Positions 10,508-23,000 are shown, counted from the first letter of the stretch. The stretch is DNA of 64,000 nt from Bostrychus sinensis (GCA_020698575.1 CM036243.1:26519403-26583402), one strand, 5' to 3'. The notes: a model not told the origin generated them from the sequence alone. A program made the numbers and translations.

Positions 10508-11119
10508 ACCGCTGTCTCAACTCAGGAGGTGTTTTTGGTCCTAATTATTGTCCGTGGCATTAAAACCGTGGGCTTTAAAGGTACAAACAAAAAACCTCAG
10601 CTCCAGCATCAATGCTTGTCCACATTGGCTACACACGTACAGTGACAGGCGTAGCAGAACATCAGACTCTCCAGCTGCAGGTGCCGGAGCAGGTTGTTCT
10701 TGCCAGCTCTCTCGCAGTGACAGACCACCCACCTGCTCCAGCTCTTCCTATTCATGTCAGTGTGGCGTCAGTGGGAGGGCAGCTAATGGGATTTCGCTAT
10801 CAGCACCTCAGTGTAGCCGCCATGTCAGCTCTCCTCCTCCTCCGTAGAGCTGCACACAGTCAGGCAAGGTAACACTGCTCGCCGCGGATCGCTGCAAACT
10901 GTGAAAGGCACAAGACGTTAGCTGACACATAATGCACTTGTCAAAACACACTGGTACACAAACAGAGATGAAAAGGCTCTGAGAGTAAACAGGAGTGGAC
11001 TTCGACAGCTGTGGTTAACTTGGACTCCCAATAAGGATGGGCTGGCTTCATTAAACCCACAGGATTTTATTCAGAACACATAACAACTAATAAGCTACAT
11101 ACTGTGGCTGGAGTAGGCA
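10508..11119. other. GC-rich island with an open plus-strand frame
   Basis: A frame of 86 codons from 10612 is open up to 10872, and an AAG|GTAAC donor-like site lies at 10868/10869. The peptide (QLQVPEQVVLASSLAVTD onward) has plausible composition but matches nothing I know. The minus strand is also partly open. The rest of the interval to 11119 is ordinary A+T-rich DNA. A real exon is possible but unproven. Confidence 0.25.
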
Positions 11120-11234
11120 ATGCAGGTGAAGTGTCTTGCCAATGGACATAACAAGAGTATGCACAGGGTCAGAGCGGGAATCACACTGCCAGCCCTTCAG
11201 TTTCTGGGCTATCTGCTTAACTTTCTGCACCCCA
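11120..11234 (-). mobile_element. Second-type tRNA-derived SINE, degraded
   Basis: On the minus strand it reads from a tRNA-like head, through a B-box-like GTGATTCCCGCTCTG, to a GGCAAGACACTTCACC tail. The same tail follows a better B box in the copy at 27680-27865. No target-site duplication was read. Confidence 0.65.
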
Positions 11235-12099
11235 GTTTGGGAAAATAACTTCTCTAAAAGACTTCCATAAAATAGTGGGCCGCAATAAAATTATCATGAA
11301 ATCAGTTCAGATCCTAGAATAAGACCATCTGAGATCTAGAGTGAAGATTTCCCAGCACTATCCTGGGTGTGGATCTCAATCTTGTGACCTGTTTTTTTAG
11401 GCTGTAATGCTGAGAACTATAGTCTGCTATAGTCTAACCAGGCTGTTACTTTATCCCACAGTGAATTGACAACTCTTTGAAATTGGAAAACATAGTTACA
11501 ATGTTTGAATGAATACAAGAATGTCATTTTCAACATAACAGTGATTGTTTCAAAGATTATTTTTACTACCACAAATGACTAAATCTTTCACCATGTCCCA
11601 CTAATACAGTATACATTTTGAGGTGCTTGACGATGAATTCAAAATGGCCTCAAAATCCAAGGCAGTGTGACTTCTCTGATTACTGCGACAGTAAAACACT
11701 TTTATTCCTTTCTCTCTGTACTGTCTGCGGCCACAGAGGAGATGCTCCAGGCCTGCAGCTCTTCTTTCAAGGTCATCTCCCACAACCTGCCGGTGCAGAG
11801 ACGTACATCATTTTAATTCATTGAGTTTTACAGTAAGCTTAAAGATCCCTGCAGTAAAAGTAGAAGAACAAATAGAGGAAGTCTGGGTGCAGAGCTGTCA
11901 CATCATCTGGAGTCCACACACGATGCAGACAGTGTTTGAATGGCGACTAATCAGTTCAAGGTGTAACAAAGAATGTAGGAGCGGAGTGTGGAAAATGAGG
12001 GCCTCATTACTGCATCTCATCAGTATTTCTTCACCTGGCTCTGTCACAACACACTGAGTCTTTCTCTGTCTGTACAGCTCAAGCCTTTCATTCTCAGCC
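11235..12099. other. Single-copy stretch, nothing recognised
   Basis: Short frames on both strands have no domain or splice context. Confidence 0.4.
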
Positions 12100-12640
12100 T
12101 TCGATGGCGCTCTCTTCTCTGTCTTTCAAAGTTTACAACTATTGTCTGAAAGTTCACACTTTTAGTTTGGTGGCAGTGCGGCACATTTTCCTGCTTTTTG
12201 GCTCTTTCTTCCCTGTGTGCTGCTCCACATCACAGATCCAGAGAAGGCCTTTTGTGTCTTTGCCCCAAAGGCAGTCGTCTTGTAGATTAATAATTACAGA
12301 GTACACAACATTGGGGAAAACAATTTCAGCATCTTTGATGTCAAACATAAGAGAAACCAAAATTACAAAGAAAAAAGGACGATGAGGAAAGGTCTTGAAA
12401 GATGGTCGTTCTTTGTGTCTCTGCTCTGTTTCCTTTCCTGTTATTGTTGCTTTATACTGGTTCACATTCACAACATTAAGGGACTTAAAAGCAGAGGGCG
12501 TCTTCCCCAGGAGGGCTGTATTTGAGAAGTGGCATGGCAGCATGTCAGAGATGAGAAAGAGCTATATATATTTTGTTTACATGTTTTACATCAGCGCACT
12601 CTGGGACTTTTGTTTGTTTAGTGAAGAATTAGGATAAATA
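12100..12640. other. Balanced-composition stretch with long overlapping frames
   Basis: A minus-strand frame of 129 codons (12154-12543) and plus-strand frames of 93 and 80 codons overlap. The minus frame ends in a lysine-rich stretch (KKEPKSRKM) and has no recognised domain. Lack of splice signals at useful positions argues against coding. A conserved non-coding element is possible. Confidence 0.25.
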
Positions 12641-15527
12641 GAAACAGTCCAGATTGAGGAGGACAGAGCTGTCAGGCCTGAGTTATGATTATGGGCAGTA
12701 ATTGAAAGGTTGAGACTGCGCTTTGCTTTGCATCTCGATGAAACTGCTCTGAAAGAGAAAGCCATGGCTCATTGGAATGAGGATTTACAGTCTGCTCTGT
12801 CTTGTACTTTACTAAACCAATGCTTTTTGTCTTGTACAACACTGAGTGAGAGGCTCTGGGCAGTACTCCAGACATGGACCAAATGATTGCTCTCTGTCTT
12901 TTAATGAAAATAATAAAAGAATATTTATACACACACAAGCCACAACAGATAATCAGAGGTTTCCTGTGAGATGATGCAACCCATTTTGACAAAAGCCAGT
13001 CAAGTTCTTTTATTCTCAATTAGCAACTTGTTTTGAGTTATTTTACTCCCACTTTCCTGTGTTTAGCAAAGCATTCCCAATAACAAAATATATTCATAGC
13101 TTGTTGCACTTTTGAAATTATTTAATTCATAGTGGGCCCTATAGAAACAGTGTAAACATAGCTCTTTTGACGTAGTTAGAGACCAGATTGTGAATGTACT
13201 ATAGGAGAGCATCTGTAAAACAGGTATAGAGTTGGTGGGAATCCAGACAGAGAGAACAAGAGTCAATTAAAACCTATTGGTGGTCCTCAGTAGCCCAGGG
13301 GAACTGCTACACACTTAACATTATTGTATTATTTTAATAGTAGTCTGTCTAATTACATTCAACAAGCCTGTGTTTCCATGTTTCAATGCTCTGTAACGCT
13401 AGAAACAGTAAAATTATACTCATAACAGTTTTATGGGACCTTGAGTAATAGAGGGTCCTAACCTCATGTTTAGGTCAGCACTTCCCTTGTTAACACTGGG
13501 ACTGCATTTGAGGAATTAACAGACCACATTAACACAAGTGTAGGAGTGAGCAGAAAGAAATGCAGAAACAGTGAAATTAACTTTGAATTAGAGCGTAGCC
13601 TTTACAGATGATGTCATGTAATTACCCCCACACTGAATCATTTAACACGGGCTAACTGACTGGATTTATCATAGTTTTAGCAACAAAAGCTATAAACTGT
13701 TGCTATGTTGTTGTCTTTTTTTATTTATTTATTTTTTTTGCATGCCTGACTTTAGGTAGCTGCGGTGAATGGAAGTGACTTTACAGAGAGATGTGCAGCA
13801 GGGGAATGACCAGAGACTGCAAAAACACTGAAATATAGCAACATTTACAAAGGAGTGGTACAATATGACACAATTTGAAGGCTTTTCCATAAAACACTGC
13901 TACCTACACTGCAGATTCACACAAGTGCAGCTCTCTCAAAACCATAAGCAATAGGTTTCTTTTATACAGTAGTTAAATAGAGCACAACTGTTTACTACTC
14001 TGTTATTTTTGTTATTTAACTTGTATAGTAATATCTATCCTACTTTCTAAGTACTAAGTAGCATTGGGAAGCTTACCTCCTTCTGTTAGTTGTTGTATGC
14101 TCATTACTACAAGCATGTTTTATAGAGACACCTGTTTAATGAGCTCAAATGACTTTGTTTAATATGCTTTAATGCTTTCTTGACTGAAAATAAATTGAAC
14201 AAAACTTACGAACCCAACAGCAGATGATTATATATAATACAACAAGTGCCACTGGCTGGGAAACAGTGAACAAAAGCAGGTGCTAGTGTCTTGACCGGCA
14301 TTGACTTCTTTGTTGGGAGTCGAGAGCCAGAATATTGTCTCATGATGCCAAGGATAGGCCTGGAGGGGTGAACGAACAGTGAAGTCTGTTAGTGGGTGTA
14401 GCACACATGAAACAGATCATGGAGATAGAGCACATTTCCACTTGTTAAAGTTGGCATAAACAACTTGACTTCCAGTGGTTTGCTTTAGATAATATGGGCC
14501 TAAATGAGGAAATGTGTCAGCAGCGGGGTTAGTCACTGCAAACATCAAACTGACACATTACTTAAATAGATGGGGTGGGATCGCCAAATGCCCGGGTTTT
14601 CCCTGTAACGGCTGACAAAGATGTTCGGCTGAAAAACTCCCAAAGAAACCGCAAGAGCAGGGAAAGATTTATGTATTGTTTATTTCACAGGCCGTTTGTT
14701 TAAACAGATAAAACTCAAAGCTTTTTAACTTTTGACCAGCATTGATATCATAAAAACATTAAAACACTATCCTTAGAGTATTTCTGTTTACTTGACATGA
14801 AAAAGGGAGAGTGAGCCATCCTTCATAGACTCAGTGCACTTAGTTTACCACACTCATCATTATAACACCATTTTTATACCATACATGCAGAGTCGTAAGT
14901 TTAACATTAACACAGGCGTAATTGGGGTTACCACACAGAGGCACACCTTTGTCACTGCCTACAGGTCTGTGTACCTTTTGTTCAACTGATTTTTGTTTAC
15001 GAAACAAAAGTAAAAAAACAAACAAACAAGGTTTATCTTTTTATTTCTTGTTTTTGAATGTTAAAGCGCAAAAGCAAATAACAGTTTGTTTTTTATTTTT
15101 TTATTTGATACTTGAAAATATTACCATTTCAAGTCTTTGAGACTGAATTCAATATTTAATTTTTCATTCAGTCTTTAAATGTTCATCAAATCAAAAAATG
15201 AAAAATCAATTATTATTTGCTTATTTTATTTTACATTCAAAATAAAAAAAATTAAAAAAGAACCATTTTTTAATTTTTTAAATTCGTGTTTCTCAAATGA
15301 AAATCAATTGAACGAAAGGTGCATGGACTCCTCCACACCTAATGATCATACAGTATTTCAATTGTGACACAGAGCTGGAAGAAGAAGCTGTTTTAGATCA
15401 TCTTCTGGTTTCTTCAATTCTCCAAGTAAGCAGACAAACTGAGCACTACTAGAGAAGCACATCCATGTTTCTTCTTGAGCACACATTCTTGCATAAAGGT
15501 TTGAGGATAAGCAAATTCTTTTTTTTA
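12641..15527. other. Long non-coding stretch with low-complexity A+T tracts
   Basis: Mostly single-copy A+T-rich DNA. A T-rich run lies at about 13717-13739. A small GC-richer island lies at about 14570-14665 (GGGTGGGATCGCCAAATG) and may be conserved. The segment 15000-15290 is highly A+T-rich. No gene is supported. Confidence 0.4.
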
Positions 15528-15542
15528 AATATATTTTAAAAC

Positions 15543-15907
15543 CCAAGAAACTGCACAATGGCAAAGCGGTTAGTGTTCTCGGCTCCCAGCAAAGAGATCA
15601 TGGGTTCAAGCCCCGGGTCAACCAACACACCATCACATGAAATCTCTGGGTGGAGTCTGCATGTCCTCCCCGTGTTACCGTGGGTTCTCTCCGGCTTCCT
15701 CCCGCCGTCCAAAGACATGCATGTGTTAGGTGAATTGGTGACTCTAAATTGACCCTAGTGAATGTCTGTCTGTGTTTGTTTCTGTGTCAGCCCTGTGACA
15801 AGCTGGCCCCTGTCCAGGGTGTACCCCGCCTACGGCCCAAAGTTACTGGGATAGGCTCCAGTTACCTGCGACCCCTAACGGGAATAAGCGGTAGAGAATG
15901 AATGAAT
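15543..15907 (+). mobile_element. Complete tRNA-derived SINE (DANA/mermaid-type)
   Basis: This is the reference copy in the window. The tRNA-like head has an A box (TGGCAAAGCGG, 15559-15569) and a B box (GGTTCAAGCCC, 15603-15613). Then come the TGGAGTCTGCATGTCCTCCC core, CGCCGTCCAAAGACATG, GTGAATTGGTGACTCTAA, GTGTCAGCCCTGTGAC, TCCAGGGTGTACCCCGCC, GGGATAGGCTCCAG and a GAATGA-rich 3' end. A perfect 15-bp target-site duplication (AATATATTTTAAAAC) flanks it at 15528-15542 and 15908-15922. The intact duplication and blocks mean it is fairly young. Confidence 0.95.
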
Positions 15908-15922
15908 AATATATTTTAAAAC

Positions 15923-17204
15923 TATGTCCAATGTGTGTTTGCACCAGATGCAGCAACAAATGCCAAAAACTACACATCTCAACCTTGAAACAATATGGAA
16001 ACAACATATTTACACTAAACAGGAACTGCAGCTCATCAAGCCGCCTTAACAGGAGACTCTCACCAGGGGGAAACCATCTGCAGCACAATCGCTACTTATT
16101 AAAATGTCTGTCAGAGGTCATGACACCACATTTCTGAGCAGCTGAACTCACGATAGTCCAGCTCAAGACAATAGCTGGGTTTCCATCCAAACGTCAAGCC
16201 AATCTATTCAAAGTTCTGTGTTTCCAGATAAAGAAACTAGAAACCAACAAGAAAACCATAGAAAACAGAGTGATTAATATTAGTTATGATTGCACATGTT
16301 ATAAAGTCACTCTACAGCAGCACAGTTTGAGATTTCCAAATTGAAAACTTTAAACAGAAGAAGATGTTGTAATGTACCCCGGACGGCCAGACAAACTCTT
16401 TTCCAATTCTTTACTAAGAAAGTAGTCTGGTATCCCTTTGCATGAGTTTAATTTTGGTGGGCGCAACAATCACAGGAGACACAAAGGGCGGGATGTAAGC
16501 AGTGCACCGCTGATCTGTATAAACATGGTGGATTCTTGCCGGTTTTGCCAGAAAATGCCAGAATACACCATACACTGAGCAGCTCTGTTCTTATTTCTGA
16601 GTGGGGACAGCAGCAGAAGGCAGTTTTACAAAGACAGAAAGTGGGACTTTACTGTTGTTAAAATGAAAACAGGATGAAGACAAAAATCCCACAGAAGACC
16701 GAACAGCAACGAGGACTTCAGCAGAACCAACAGGTGACAAAGGAACGCACTAAACACTGTTAACTGGAAAAGAAAAGTTATTCAATTTGCCATCTTGTTT
16801 TTTTATTTTGCTAGGAGATCAGCTTCTGTATTTGTAAGACGCGGCGCAGATAAACAGCTGTGATAGGCCAGTTCCCAATCAACTGGGGAGAAATGGTTTG
16901 CTGTGACAGAGGAACCAGACTGTCCTGCTGTCGAAAGGAAAGTAGGAGGGGCTGGCTGATCAGGCTAGTTGCTAGGTCGAGCCTTGTACATACGGGAAAA
17001 AAAATGACAGAAGGGTTTTTGGGAGGTCATAGTGGCCAGACATTTTACTCTATAATTTTGGTTTTGAATATTTTGAAAGGTACAGCACAAACATGTCATG
17101 TGCATTTAATATAATCTATGTCAGACTTTATTTTCCCACAAAAAAAAAAAAAACACTTGAGGAAAACCACTCATGCTCACACGGGACATCTTTGATTGAC
17201 CAGT
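15923..17204. other. Single-copy stretch with one transposon-end-like motif
   Basis: GCTGGGTTTCCATCCAAACG near 16172 resembles the end of a teleost MITE, but no inverted partner was found. A poly(A) run lies at about 17140-17154. Frames are short and unconvincing. Confidence 0.35.
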
Positions 17205-17335
17205 TCACAAGAGCTGGAGAGTGCCCACAGTAACAAGGGAGGACCTGCAGACTCCACTCAATGTTTTCTTGTTTCAGCCGGATCTGAAGATTTAACCCAC
17301 AATCTCTACAAGAGCATTAACCACTCTGCCACCGT
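17205..17335 (-). mobile_element. SINE 5' fragment
   Basis: On the minus strand it starts with GGTGGCAGAGTGGTTAATG (A-box-like) near 17335, then a decayed B-box region and a GTGGAGTCTGCAGGTCC core. It lacks the 3' half of the complete copy. Confidence 0.75.
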
Positions 17336-17955
17336 GCACACCTCACCAAGAGCTGAACTGATTGCAATATGTAGATGATGCTCTTCAGTAAGAGCCGATA
17401 ACCCATTACAGGACACACAGTGCATGTAAAGCAGGATTTGATGCGTATTTTGTGATTTAGATTTAGTCCTTAGCTGTAAAAGTGCAGAGAGGGAGAGGGG
17501 CAGAGGATAAAAGGTTGAAACAAACAAGCGGGATGCAGCTGTGTTCAATTTCCTGCAGCATGCTGTTCCTATCACAGCTCTGTTCAGATGCACCAGTTAG
17601 ACCAAGGTTAGGAACGGCTGTGAATGTAAACCAGTCGTCCCATCATCACGTGGCTTAATGAGGGCTTCATGTGGGAATGTCAGTTCTCACCCAGACCTTT
17701 TCCCTCTGGGCTTTTCTACAAACTGTACAATACAATACTAAACTACCATATAGTCCTACTTTCACTTCACTTAATAATAACAACACATCCGCAACATAAT
17801 ATTTTTTACATCTGACCACACACGTCCCACATTCACCATTATAAAGAGTATAAGAACTGTATAAATGTTTTTTGTATTTATTTAAGGAAAACAAACAAAT
17901 CTTTTTGAGTAGTATAAAAATCACATCTAAATAACATTGACAGTTGAAGTTAAAC
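17336..17955. other. Non-coding stretch, nothing recognised
   Basis: Short frames only; no repeat family identified. Confidence 0.4.
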
Positions 17956-18470
17956 CAGAGGTGCAAAGTAATCAGACACTTTTACTAAGTAGATTTTTGA
18001 ATAAAATACACCTGAGTATATTTTCTCAAACATACTGCTACTTTAACTTGAGTAAATTTTAGGAGACACTTTTTTACTTTTATCATTTTTAGTACATGTA
18101 ATCTTGAAATAAGTAAAAGTGTTTTTTTAACCTAGCAGCTGTAGTAGTAGTAATAGTGGTGTTAGTGATACTTGTAGTAGTAGTAAACAATAGCAGAAGT
18201 AGTAGCAGCAGTAGCAGTAGTTGTACTAACAGAAGGAGAGAAAGTAAGAGGTAAACTGCAATAACTGTACAAGTAGTAGTAGTAATATAGTTTTTGAAAT
18301 TGCAAAAAAAAACCTCTTAAAATATATTTTTTACTTTAGTCATTTTTTACATTCAATACTTTTTTATTCAAGTTATACTTTTTGTTGACTACTTAAACTT
18401 CTACTTGAGTAATATTATTTTGAAGTAACAGAACTTTTACTTAAGAAAGTAGTTCTTCTGTCCCTGCCCC
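17956..18470. mobile_element. CAGAGGTG-family hAT-like transposon, copy a
   Basis: It starts CAGAGGTGCAAAGTAA and contains the family's ACTTGAGTAA and TACTTTTA motifs near both ends. A degenerate (GTA)n tract lies at about 18138-18290. The right border near 18470 is approximate; the flanks match only weakly as an 8-bp duplication. Confidence 0.65.
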
Positions 18471-19330
18471 TTTTAACCTGAACTTAGCTTTCCATCACCG
18501 CCCAGTAACATCTTTGACTGTAAAAACTCACAGGATTTTCCATACTTTTTCTGAAATGATATCTTCCATCTGGTTGCAAAGCGGGATTGTTTTTGTATGA
18601 CCAGATGAAATTGCAAACATCCCGGCATAATTATTTCAAAAAGAGCATCCTGTTTTGAATAAGTTTGTGCTATAAAGGAAACGGCATGCTGGTAAACAAC
18701 AACATACTCCTCACATGGCCCTGTTTTTCTTATTAGGAGCTTTTTGTATCGGGTCCAGAACCTGTTTTTAATAGGATCATGCAAAATGCGTCACTCTCAC
18801 TCAGGAGCCTTGATGATTGGCAACAAAGTGTTCTTTTAGTGCGTATCCAGTGTCGCTCATTAGCTCGTGTCCTTATTAAGTGTCTCCTTGCTATCCCCTG
18901 GAGCCCGCTGCAGAGTCGTCCCATGTCAGCACCCCCACCACACCAGCACAGCTACCCCCCCGGTCCCATCTCAGGCTCTTTCTCTGTTTCTCCTTCCCTT
19001 GACGTGACCTCTGACCTTCCTTCAGTCTGCCGTCTCACATCAAAGCTTTGATACAGGCTTCCTCAAGGTGAAGCGACGGCTGCCTGTGTGGAGCCCCACC
19101 GTGGAGAAGACATCCAGAGGTTTTTCCACTCTTTAGGCGGCTGCTTTTACTCAAATTTATTGTGAGGGTCAGATTTCTGTGTTTATGTTCCTATTGCTAA
19201 GTGCCATAAGCTCATTTATACAAACCTAATTTCAAAAATGTGTGCAAAATGTATTTTTTTTTTGGTTGTATATTGTTATTTTTGTTATCTGAAAAAGTCT
19301 TAACAGTAGCTAGTTTAGTACACTTATGCT
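18471..19330. other. Possible conserved non-coding island, then A+T-rich DNA
   Basis: About 18480-19060 is non-repetitive and balanced in composition, including CGGCATAATTATTTCAAA and a CCCCTGGAGCCCGCTGCAGA patch. Frames of 103 and 90 codons on opposite strands lack domains. The remainder is A+T-rich. Confidence 0.3.
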
Positions 19331-19897
19331 CAGAGGTGGGCTGTAACAAAGTAAATTTACTTGAGTACAGTACTTAAGTATATTTTTTGAGAATCTGTAC
19401 TTTACTTGAACTTATTACTTTTACTCCAGTACATTTTAAAGTTAACATCTGTTTGTCCCATTAATGTATTGACACAAACTACTGTTTCTCATTTACTGGT
19501 TCTGTACAAACATGTGTCTTTCTAGTTATTCTAAATCTAAGATGGGGCCTCTATAGGATTAGACTGACATTTGTTTTTGACATCTCATCTTTAAAGGGTC
19601 TGATAAAGAAAGTATGAAAATGTATGTGTTATTCATATTTTACCAAAATTCTTGGCTACACTGATTTGAAATCCATTGTAAAAAACAAAAACAAAAAAAC
19701 AAAAAAACTACATTATTTTAAGTACTTTGAATTCTTAAGTATTTTTGAAAGCACATACTCCAATACTTTAATTCAAGTAATAATTTGACTGAGCAACATT
19801 TATTTACTATACCCTAACCCTAACTGGAGTAATATCTGAATAGGAAAAATCAATACTTTTACTCAAGTAATGATGTTGAGTACTTTGTCCACCACTG
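19331..19897. mobile_element. CAGAGGTG-family hAT-like transposon, copy b
   Basis: The termini are CAGAGGTGGGCTGTAAC on the left and TACTTTGTCCACCACTG on the right, which pair as an inverted repeat with mismatches. ACTTGAGTAC and ACTCAAGTAA blocks follow the ends. This copy lacks the GTA tract. The flanking 8 bases match poorly, so the duplication has decayed. Confidence 0.75.
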
Positions 19898-20868
19898 CTA
19901 TTGAAAGGCAGGAAATGCCTTACTGGCCTTACTGGTAATATGGGAGCACAGAACCCATTTATTGCCAATAAATCCGTGATTCTGTTATTTTTCCCAGTTC
20001 ATAGGAAGGACAGACTTTTTTTAAATGACAGAGTAGCATTTTTTATGGGCAGATGCTTACCCTTGAGGCCTACTTGGATCTGTTTAAGTGCATTTAGTAT
20101 ATTAAATTAAAATGAGTCTTTAAACAGCCCTGGAGGGATGTGTTATTATCTATGAAAGAAGCAAGTGGTCTCAAATTCATGAGAACATAATTTGAATGTG
20201 GAAACAAAAAATCTGTTTAGTCAAATTGATATAGTTTCATGGAAAATTGCATTTCGCTCAAGGGAAGTTTAACGGGAGGGGCCTTAGACATTTTAACTAG
20301 CATACAAACGAGGAGTGTTTTTGGATATCGACCTTTAGCTTGGCCTGACATCCAAATCCACTTTTGTATTTAATACAAACAATTGCCAGGTTCCTGTGAA
20401 GCTGAGTTGGATGGAAAAATGAAAACAGAATAAATTGCCACTGACTGTAACTGGATAGACATACAACCTACTGGAGAGCAAGCACAGTACCAACAGCATG
20501 CACCACAAGCTGCTGCTGGATTGGCGCAATTTGAAAAACATATAACCAATCAAACAAAACAATTATTACTAAGATACAATTGATTTTGGTTGAAACAGGT
20601 TTGAAGTCAAGACTTGCTTCTTCTTGTGACAAAAGTGAATGGGTCTGGCTGTTCAGGCAAAACATCTTTATTATAATTTACTAATATCTGGGTAATTAAT
20701 CCAGAAAAATCTACTTTTGTGTGGTTTAATGCCACAGCGTAACAACCGCTAAGTGTAATGGCCTACGCAATTTTTAAATGGATAACCAACCTGGGTAAAA
20801 ATAGAAATGCTGCTAACCAAAGTGACTGACAGGTTGAAGACAAGCCTACTGAAAAACTTAAGTGAACT
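19898..20868. other. Non-coding stretch, nothing recognised
   Basis: Single-copy A+T-rich DNA with short frames only. Confidence 0.4.
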
Positions 20869-21327
20869 CAGTGGTGGAAAGTACCATATACTTCTACTTA
20901 CTTTAGGGAATTACTGTATATAAATTTCCAGTCTTTCCTCAGAAATGATTAAGCTCTTCAGAGTAAGAGTGAAACATCTTCCAAAAACAAACCTGGTCCA
21001 GATGACCTTCTTGTTCAACCTTTTTTACAGATTTTTCCTGGATGACTGAGAATCAACACAGATGTCTTACTCTACTCAACTAAACATTTAGAAGTTTTTT
21101 ACTTTGTTGGCAATGTGGGAAGTAGCATAAGTATTAGTTGTTATTGTAGTAATACTGTATAACTGATAATTAGAAAGGTAGTAGTAGCACTAGTAGTAGT
21201 ATTAGTAGCAGGAGTAGTGGCTGCAGTAGCATTAATGGTTGCAGCACATAGCTGTAGTAGCACTCAGTAGTGGTGATGGTAGTATTAGTAGTAATCAACC
21301 TCAAAGTAGTAGTAGTAGCAGTAGTGG

Positions 21328-21893
21328 TTCAATTCAATTCAGGTTTATTTGTATAGCCCAATATCACAACAAAAGTCGCCTCAAAGGGCTTCACAAACAG
21401 TTGATCAAACATAAACACACAATCAGACTTAACACACAATCAGCACAAACAATAACTACACTAAACTAAACAGACCCAGGACACTCCTGTCCTTAGACCC
21501 TCCTTCTTGGTAAGGAAAAACTCCTAAAAAACCCAGCTACGGGAAAAAAGAAGAAACCTTATGGAGCCCATATTGAAGGAGAGATCCTCTCCCAGGACGG
21601 ACAGGCAATGCATCTAGGACTGCTAGTCCCTTAGTTCATCTATAGGATCATAGATCAGCTCTGTAAGGATTCATCCAGACGAGAGTGGGTGAGATAGGTT
21701 GAGGAAGTCCATAGGATGCAGCAGGTGGCCTCATCCAGACAGGTGAGTGGGCGAGATAGGTCCAGGAGATCCGGGCTGCAGCAGGGACCTCATCCAGACA
21801 GCTGAGCGGGGCAAGATAGGTCCGGGAAATCCAGGATGCAGCAGGTGGGCCTCATCCAGACAGGTGAGTGGGGTGAGGGAGATCCGGGAGTGG
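21328..21893 (-). mobile_element. LINE-type 3' end (TTCAATTCAATTCAG repeat)
   Basis: The plus strand starts TTCAATTCAATTCAGG and GTTTATTTGTATAGCCCAAT, which read on minus as an AATAAA-bearing 3' end with a short tandem tail. This is a very common teleost dispersed repeat. It continues through GGTAAGGAAAAACTCCTA and CAGGAC-rich sequence into a minisatellite. No coding part is present. Confidence 0.7.
21671..21893. repeat. Minisatellite, about 60-bp unit, 3.7 copies
   Basis: Units start at 21671, 21731, 21790 and 21852, each opening TCATCCAGAC and continuing with a GTGGG or GCGGG motif, GATAGGT and GCAGCAGG. Spacing is 60, 59 and 62 bases, and the last unit is incomplete. Confidence 0.9.
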
Positions 21894-21940
21894 TAAATGT
21901 AGCAGAACCAGTAATGGTGGTAGCAGTAAGTACTTTCTAC

Positions 21941-22518
21941 TTAAAGAGGCTATATTATGCAAAATTGACTTTTCTGAGCTTTCTACTGTGCTAAAATGTG
22001 GTTCCCTCATCAAAAACACACCTGGAGTGGTGTTTTGTTTCATTCATGCATGTTTGAGCAATTGTCTATTCTTCTTTCTTCTTACATTGAGTTTGACAGA
22101 GGCCAAAACGGCTCATTTCACTGGTGTCTGCCTTTTCCACCTGACCACGCCCCTCCCCCCTCATGGGCCAGTCCTGTTCAGGAAGCACTGCTACAGCTCA
22201 CGACTCCCTTGCAGCAACAAAACAAACCCACACTTGAACTGCAGTAGACAACGCTCAAACACTCTGCATGTGTTGCTGTAATAAGCACTGAAGGGGCGTG
22301 ACATGGGCGTGACAGCAGTAGGACAGCGGGAAGGGAGGGTTCTTAAAGTGACAGAGACCTAATCTGAGCGTTCTTCAAAAGTCAAATGATGAGTTTCTTC
22401 AAATAAGGTTTTTTCAATAATTCTTGGGTTTTCTGACCAACAAAACATAAGGTGCAGGTCTAGATGTGTCCTAAATTAATTCAAAAGACTCACAAAAAAC
22501 ATAATATTGGCCCTTTAA
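21941..22518. mobile_element. TTAA-flanked non-autonomous transposon, copy 2 (complete)
   Basis: TTAA stands at both borders (21941-21944 and 22515-22518). The inner termini AGAGGCTATATTATG and AGGGCCAATATTATG (reverse complement of the right end) match at 12 of 15 positions. The left interior matches the copies at 4629 and 39185. The interior shows no transposase. A piggyBac-like assignment fits the TTAA target, with Kolobok as the alternative. Confidence 0.8.
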
Positions 22519-22532
22519 TAGAACGGGTGGGG

Positions 22533-22700
22533 GTGGGGTGCTCTGGGTCTGGGCCTGCGTTAGGTGAATGACTTGGAGAGTGAGTGGTTGTCTCTCTGTG
22601 TGTGCCTCTGTGTCAGCCCCGTGACTAAGTAGCCACAAGGTCCACAGTGGCTGGGATGGTCTCCAGAACCCGAAACCACGAGCAGAAATAAACAAAAGAA
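22533..22700 (+). mobile_element. SINE 3' fragment (DANA/mermaid-type)
   Basis: It retains TTAGGTGAATGACTTGGAG, CTCTGTGTCAGCCCCGTGAC and a tail reaching GGGATGGTCTCCAGAACC and a GAAGATGAATGAAG end. The head is missing. Confidence 0.75.
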
Positions 22701-22751
22701 GATGAATGAAGTAACTAATATTAATTTAAAAATATCAAATCAAGAGAGTTA

Positions 22752-23000
22752 ACAACATCCTCTTTACACTGGCTTTCCGTCAAATTTAAAAGTGATTTTA
22801 AAATATTAGTTTTAGTTTTCAGAGCATTGAATAGACATACTTGCAGGTTTTATGTTTTATTGTTTTTTTAATATAGTTTTATATTTGTAGTTTTAAATGT
22901 TTTCTCATATTTCATATTCCTGCACTTTGTGAAGCACTTTGTGATCTTCATCTGTGAAAGGTGCTATATAAATAAAGTTTACTTATTTACTTACAATGAA
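22752..23000 (+). mobile_element. L2-clade LINE, ORF2 end and 3' UTR fragment
   Basis: At 22761-22835 the frame reads SLHWLSVKFKSDFKI, then LVLVFRALNR, the familiar end of an L2 reverse-transcriptase ORF. It is followed by TTTGTGAAGCACTTTGTGA, GGTGCTATATAAATAAAG and a TTTACTTA tandem tail. Upstream coding sequence is absent, so it is a 5'-truncated dead copy. Confidence 0.9.

Larger units (their letters stand above)
20869..21940. mobile_element. CAGAGGTG-family hAT-like transposon, copy c, multiply interrupted
   Basis: The left end is CAGTGGTGGAAAGTACC. A degenerate (GTA)n tract runs at about 21178-21327 and resumes after a LINE tail inserted at 21328-21893. The right end is lost where the TTAA-flanked element begins at 21941. 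It is a three-layer nest. Confidence 0.65.

Noticed and set aside
12154..12543. 129-codon minus-strand frame
   Set aside because: No domain recognised and plus-strand frames overlap; kept only as a note in the region entry.
15551..15620. Possible tRNA gene at the A and B boxes
   Set aside because: The boxes belong to the head of a SINE with its own target-site duplications; there is no cloverleaf or acceptor stem of a functional tRNA.
16170..16860. MITE beginning GCTGGGTTTCCATCC
   Set aside because: No inverted terminus found downstream; cannot be bounded.
19805..19822. Telomere-like CCCTAACCCTAA
   Set aside because: Only two units inside a hAT-like copy; too short to mean an interstitial telomere.
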